Shown here in pieces: positions 6,601 to 9,565 of a DNA stretch of 9,565 bases. This stretch comes from Sphingomonadales bacterium (GTDB lineage Bacteria > Pseudomonadota > Alphaproteobacteria > Sphingomonadales > Sphingomonadaceae). Location of the stretch: positions 1-9,565 of the forward strand of contig JAIXPM010000268.1 of the NCBI GenBank assembly GCA_027486275.1, written 5' to 3'. The notes beneath the pieces were generated by a model that saw only the letters and a list, made by a program, of their open reading frames with translations, was not told the DNA's origin and did no database searches. Each line of letters begins with the position of its first letter. Positions within the stretch are counted from its first letter, which is position 1. Position numbers and translations under genes: made by a program.

Positions 6601-7982
6601 GCCTGTGGACCAGCGCCGCCATTGCCGAAGCGTGCGAAGGCACGGCGGCGGGCGAGTTCGCAGCCAATGGCGTGACGTTCGACAGCCGCGAAGTCGTGGC
6701 GGGAGACCTGTTTGTTGCGTTGAAGGGAGAGGCCACCGATGGCCATCGCTTCGCCGCCAAAGCGCTGGAACGCGGTGCCTCCGGGTTGCTGGTTAGCGAG
6801 GCGGTTGATGCACCACATGTTCGCGTGGCCGACACGATGGTTGCCCTGAATGCGTTAGGCGCTGCCGCACGCGACAGGAGCAACGCAGTCCGCATCGGCG
6901 TGACCGGCAGCGTGGGCAAGACCGGCGTGAAGGAAGCCCTGAAAGCTGCGCTAACCCGTTTTGCGCCGGACGCCGTGCACGCCAGCGTCAAAAGCTACAA
7001 CAACCACACGGGGGTTCCCCTGTCGCTTTCGCGGATGCCGGCGTCCTCGCGCTTTGGAGTGTTCGAAATGGGCATGAACCACAGCGGCGAACTGGCCGAA
7101 CTGACCCAGTTGGTGCGCCCGCACATCGCCATCGTCACCTGGGTGGCTTCGGCCCACCGCGAGTTCTTCGCCACCGAAACCGATATCGCCCGCGCCAAGG
7201 CCGAGATTTTCGGCGGGCTGCCAGCCGGCGGCACAGCCATCATCCCGCACGACAATGAACATGCCGAACTGCTGGCCCGCGCCGCGGCTGATGCTGGTGC
7301 AAAAGTGGTGCGTTTCGGCACCGGCGAGGGCGCGGAAGTGCGCGCCGAAAAAATGGTGCTGCACCCTGATTGCAGTTGCGTGACGGCGCGCATCGGCAAC
7401 GAAACGCTCACGTTCAAGATCGGCATGGCCGGGCAGCATTGGGTCAACAATGCGCTGGCCGTGCTAGCCGGGGTGCAGGCGGCAGGCGGAGATCTGGCGC
7501 TGGCGGGCCTGGCGCTGGCCGAGCTCAATGATTTGCCCGGTCGCGGCCGCCGGCTGCGGGTGGCAGCAGGTGCCGGTCAGGCGATCATCATCGACGAAGC
7601 CTATAATGCCAATCCGGCCAGCATGGCGGCCAGCCTCGCTGTGCTGAAGGTGGTGACACCCGCGCGCCACGGCCGCCGCTTGGCGCTACTGGGCAGCATG
7701 AAGGAACTGGGCGCGCTGTCGGATGAGTTCCACGCCGCGCTGGCGCCGCACATTTTGGAAGCCGGCCTTGCCGCCGCCGTGCTGGTCGGCGCCGAAATGA
7801 AGCCGCTGGCCGCCGCCCTGGGTCGCAGCATCGATGTGCGTCACGTCGCCGATGCCGATGCGGCGCGCGCCGAGATTGCCCGCCTGATCGCCGCCGATGA
7901 CGTGCTGCTGGTCAAGGGGTCCAATTCGATCGGGCTGGCCCGCGTCATCGAGGCGCTGGCCAGCGGAGACATGATGCCATGA
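6597..7982 (+). CDS. murF: UDP-MurNAc-tripeptide:D-alanyl-D-alanine ligase MurF
   Basis: This 461-residue cytoplasmic Mur ligase adds D-Ala-D-Ala to complete the UDP-MurNAc-pentapeptide. Motifs: N-terminal [15 protein letters not shown] (28-42); P-loop TGSVGKTG (103-110); the [16 protein letters not shown] segment (133-148); [11 protein letters not shown] (156-166); the lysine of RAKAEIF (199-205); [13 protein letters not shown] (331-343); GSMKELG (366-372); and KGSNS near the C-terminus (440-444). The start chosen is ATG 6597, overlapping the murE stop (ATGA), with GGGAG (6584-6588) 8 nt upstream. An in-frame GTG at 6588 would add only three residues and lies in that Shine-Dalgarno. The stop overlaps mraY (ATGA). 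Confidence 0.95.
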   Translation: MSLWTSAAIAEACEGTAAGEFAANGVTFDSREVVAGDLFVALKGEATDGHRFAAKALERGASGLLVSEAVDAPHVRVADTMVALNALGAAARDRSNAVRIGVTGSVGKTGVKEALKAALTRFAPDAVHASVKSYNNHTGVPLSLSRMPASSRFGVFEMGMNHSGELAELTQLVRPHIAIVTWVASAHREFFATETDIARAKAEIFGGLPAGGTAIIPHDNEHAELLARAAADAGAKVVRFGTGEGAEVRAEKMVLHPDCSCVTARIGNETLTFKIGMAGQHWVNNALAVLAGVQAAGGDLALAGLALAELNDLPGRGRRLRVAAGAGQAIIIDEAYNANPASMAASLAVLKVVTPARHGRRLALLGSMKELGALSDEFHAALAPHILEAGLAAAVLVGAEMKPLAAALGRSIDVRHVADADAARAEIARLIAADDVLLVKGSNSIGLARVIEALASGDMMP

Positions 7983-9052
7983 TCAAGTTGCTTGCCGATC
8001 TCGCCGGCTATGAAGGCCTGTTCAACATTTTCCGTTACATCACCTTCCGGGCGATCGCGGCGCTGATGACCAGCTTGGCCATCGCCTTGGTGCTCGGCCC
8101 GCGCTTCATCGACATGCTGCGCGCCAAGCAGGGCAAGGGCCAGCCGATCCGCGAGGATGGGCCGGAATGGCATCTGCTCACCAAACGCGGCACCCCCACC
8201 ATGGGCGGCCTGCTGATCCTGATCGGCATGACCATTTCCACGCTGATGTGGATGGATTTCGGCAATGGCTTCGTGTGGGCCAGCCTGCTGGTGACGCTGG
8301 GTTTCGGCGCTATCGGTTTCATGGATGATTATGACAAGGTGACCAAGCAGAGCCACAAGGGCGTTTCCGGCCGGACCCGCCTGGCCATGGAGTTCCTGAT
8401 TGCAGGCCTCGCCTGCTCGTGGATCGCCAGCCGCACCGGCTTCACCCTCTATCTGCCGTTCCTGAAGGATGCCGGGCTTTATCTGGGCCTGTTCTACATT
8501 GCCTTTGCCGCCTTCATCGTGACCGGTTTCGGCAACGCCGTGAACCTCACCGATGGCCTTGATGGCCTCGCCACCATGCCGGTCATCATCGCGGCCGCAG
8601 CCTTTGCGGTGATCGCCTATCTGGTCGGCAACATCCGCTTTTCGGATTATCTCGGCATCCACCATGTGCCCGGTTCGGGCGAGTTGGCGGTGTTCTGCGC
8701 AGCGTTGATCGGGGCGTGTCTGGGATTCCTGTGGTTCAACGCGCCGCCGGCGATGGTGTTCATGGGCGACACCGGCAGCCTGGCCTTGGGCGGCGCGCTC
8801 GGCACCATCGCGGTGATCACCAATCACGAACTGGTGCTGCTGGTGATCGGCGGGCTGTTCGTGCTCGAAACGCTTTCAGTGATCATTCAGGTGGCGAGCT
8901 TCAAGACGACTGGCAAACGCGTGTTCCGCATGGCGCCACTGCACCATCATTATGAAAAGAAAGGCTGGAAAGAATCGACCGTGGTGATCCGCTTCTGGAT
9001 CATCGCCATCCTGCTCGCCTTGGCGGGCCTGGCGACACTGAAACTTCGGTGA
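7979..9052 (+). CDS. mraY: Phospho-N-acetylmuramoyl-pentapeptide transferase MraY
   Basis: This 357-residue integral membrane enzyme has about ten hydrophobic segments. It transfers phospho-MurNAc-pentapeptide from UDP to undecaprenyl phosphate, making lipid I. The diagnostic residues are present: Asp116-Asp117 in [20 protein letters not shown] (186-197), the nucleophile-region Asp264 in [12 protein letters not shown], and the histidine motif [13 protein letters not shown] (318-330, including His324). Length and spacing match well-studied MraY proteins. ATG 7979 overlaps the murF stop (ATGA), with GGAG (7965-7968) 10 nt upstream. Its TGA (9050-9052) is part of TGATG, where a 35-codon frame begins. 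Unlike the other junctions in the cluster, about 100 nt separates it from the next Mur gene, murD. Confidence 0.97.
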   Translation: MIKLLADLAGYEGLFNIFRYITFRAIAALMTSLAIALVLGPRFIDMLRAKQGKGQPIREDGPEWHLLTKRGTPTMGGLLILIGMTISTLMWMDFGNGFVWASLLVTLGFGAIGFMDDYDKVTKQSHKGVSGRTRLAMEFLIAGLACSWIASRTGFTLYLPFLKDAGLYLGLFYIAFAAFIVTGFGNAVNLTDGLDGLATMPVIIAAAAFAVIAYLVGNIRFSDYLGIHHVPGSGELAVFCAALIGACLGFLWFNAPPAMVFMGDTGSLALGGALGTIAVITNHELVLLVIGGLFVLETLSVIIQVASFKTTGKRVFRMAPLHHHYEKKGWKESTVVIRFWIIAILLALAGLATLKLR

Positions 9053-9159
9053 TGGCCATGTTCGTCAGCAGCGTCCTCCTCCTTGAACCTGCATACCCCG
9101 CACCGCGTGTGCTGCTGCGTAACCGTGGCGCACGGGGGGGGAGGACGCTGCGCCGGTGA
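9052..9159 (+). CDS. Candidate 35-residue leader/coupling ORF between mraY and murD
   Basis: The frame starts at ATG 9052, which overlaps the mraY stop (TGATG), and ends at TGA 9157-9159, which overlaps the murD GTG start (GTGA, 9156-9159). It therefore fills the whole mraY-murD gap with the same overlap grammar as the other genes in the operon. A second in-frame ATG lies at 9058. The predicted peptide begins [13 protein letters not shown] and ends in an Arg-rich tail (six Arg in the last 15 residues). No Shine-Dalgarno precedes it, so translation would rely on ribosomes finishing mraY. It may serve only to carry ribosomes across the hairpin that masks the murD Shine-Dalgarno. A frame of this length is not rare in GC-rich DNA, so a chance origin is possible. 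No family is recognised. Confidence 0.35.
   Translation: MAMFVSSVLLLEPAYPAPRVLLRNRGARGGRTLRR
9068..9151 (+). promoter_or_regulatory. Long-range hairpin masking the murD Shine-Dalgarno
   Basis: GCAGCGTCCTCC (9068-9079) is the exact reverse complement of GGAGGACGCTGC (9140-9151). In RNA the stem can extend inward by five more pairs including three G-U, to about 17 pairs, closing a loop of about 49 nt. The right arm contains GGAGG (9140-9144), the only good ribosome site for murD GTG 9156. The left arm contains CCTCCTT (9078-9084), which resembles the 16S anti-Shine-Dalgarno. A smaller hairpin, CCGTG-GCG-CACGG (9123-9135), lies in the loop. The pairing is seen in the sequence; translational control is inferred. 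Confidence 0.55.
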
Positions 9160-9565
9160 TTACCTCGCCCGCCTTTGCCGGCAAACGCTGGGGCGTGCTG
9201 GGCCTGGCCCGTACGGGGCGCGCCGTGGCCGCTGCGCTGGCCGCGTCGGGCGGCGAAGTGTGGGCGTGGGATGATGGCGAAGCGGCGCGGGCGTCGTACG
9301 AGGGCGCGCTGGTCGATCTGAACACGGCTGATCTGACCGGGCTCGCAGCTATTGTCGTGTCGCCCGGTGTGCCCCACTCCGCACTGATTTTCGCCACCGC
9401 CGCCCGCTATGGCGTGCCGGTGATTGGCGATACCGAGCTGTTTGCCCTCAGCCAGCCAGCCGCGCGCATCGTTGGCATCACCGGCACCAACGGCAAATCG
9501 ACCACCACCGCGCTGCTGCATCATCTGTGCACCACTGCCGGCATCCCCGCAGCCATGGGCGGCAA
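9156..9565 (+). CDS. murD: UDP-MurNAc-L-alanine:D-glutamate ligase MurD, 3'-truncated by the window
   Basis: The first 136 codons are present and the frame runs off the window end. MurD adds D-Glu to UDP-MurNAc-L-Ala in the cytoplasm, the second ligation of the stem. Visible features: an N-terminal Rossmann-like segment (FAGKRWGVLGLARTGRAVAAAL, about 7-28), VVSPGVP (67-73), GDTELFAL (91-98) and the Mur-ligase P-loop GITGTNGKSTTTALL (107-121). The GTG start is favoured because the frame has a stop at 9120-9122 and no ATG after it, and because conserved sequence begins at once. GGAGG (9140-9144) lies 11 nt upstream, a long spacing, and sits inside a predicted stem. The start overlaps the TGA of the 35-codon leader frame. 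About two thirds of the protein is missing. Confidence 0.93.
   Translation, partial: MITSPAFAGKRWGVLGLARTGRAVAAALAASGGEVWAWDDGEAARASYEGALVDLNTADLTGLAAIVVSPGVPHSALIFATAARYGVPVIGDTELFALSQPAARIVGITGTNGKSTTTALLHHLCTTAGIPAAMGG

Noticed and set aside
9083..9274. Plus-strand 63-codon frame across the mraY-murD gap and the murD start
   Set aside because: It runs out of frame through conserved MurD sequence and has no start signal; the 35-codon frame at 9052 fits the junction better.
1..9565. A hidden mobile element, defence system, CRISPR array, tRNA or rRNA
   Set aside because: Nearly every base is accounted for by an intact, canonical dcw order in one strand; no transposase, terminal repeat pair, spaced repeat array or RNA-gene signature was seen.

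Overview
The window is GC-rich (about two thirds G+C by eye) and is read almost entirely from one strand. It carries the 5' half of a division and cell wall (dcw) cluster in the canonical order mraZ, rsmH (mraW), ftsL, ftsI, murE, murF, mraY, murD. A 5'-truncated cysteine synthase-type gene and a small membrane-protein gene lie upstream. The meso-DAP-type motif in MurE, the style of MurF and FtsI, the protein-family resemblance and the GANTC distribution point to an alphaproteobacterium, most likely a sphingomonad. That placement rests on recall, not on a search.

Layout. Positions 1-873 hold the C-terminal 290 residues of an O-acetylserine sulfhydrylase-like PLP enzyme. Positions 897-1121 encode a 74-residue protein with one predicted membrane segment, not recognised. 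Positions 1122-1459 form the only long non-coding stretch and are dense in regulatory signals: four GANTC sites (two more lie just upstream), an 8-bp inverted repeat, two matches to the DnaA-box consensus, and a 10-bp-phased array of CCCAT (ATGGG on the other strand) that looks like an MraZ operator. From 1460 onward the dcw genes are packed with ATGA or TGATG overlaps or a 2-nt gap, so they probably form one translationally coupled transcript.

How the genes work together. MraZ is the cluster's DNA-binding regulator and RsmH methylates 16S rRNA. FtsL and FtsI are divisome components, FtsI being the septal transpeptidase. MurD, MurE and MurF add D-Glu, meso-DAP and D-Ala-D-Ala to UDP-MurNAc-peptide. 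MraY moves the finished phospho-MurNAc-pentapeptide onto undecaprenyl phosphate.

The gene content is ordinary; the unusual signals lie between and inside the genes. (1) The phased operator array is flanked by DnaA boxes. (2) A perfect 13-bp inverted repeat sits inside the first 25 codons of murE. (3) At the mraY-murD junction a 35-codon reading frame overlaps the mraY stop and the murD GTG start, and spans a long hairpin whose right arm contains the murD Shine-Dalgarno. That is a candidate translation-coupled switch for murD. No mobile element, CRISPR array, tRNA or rRNA was seen.
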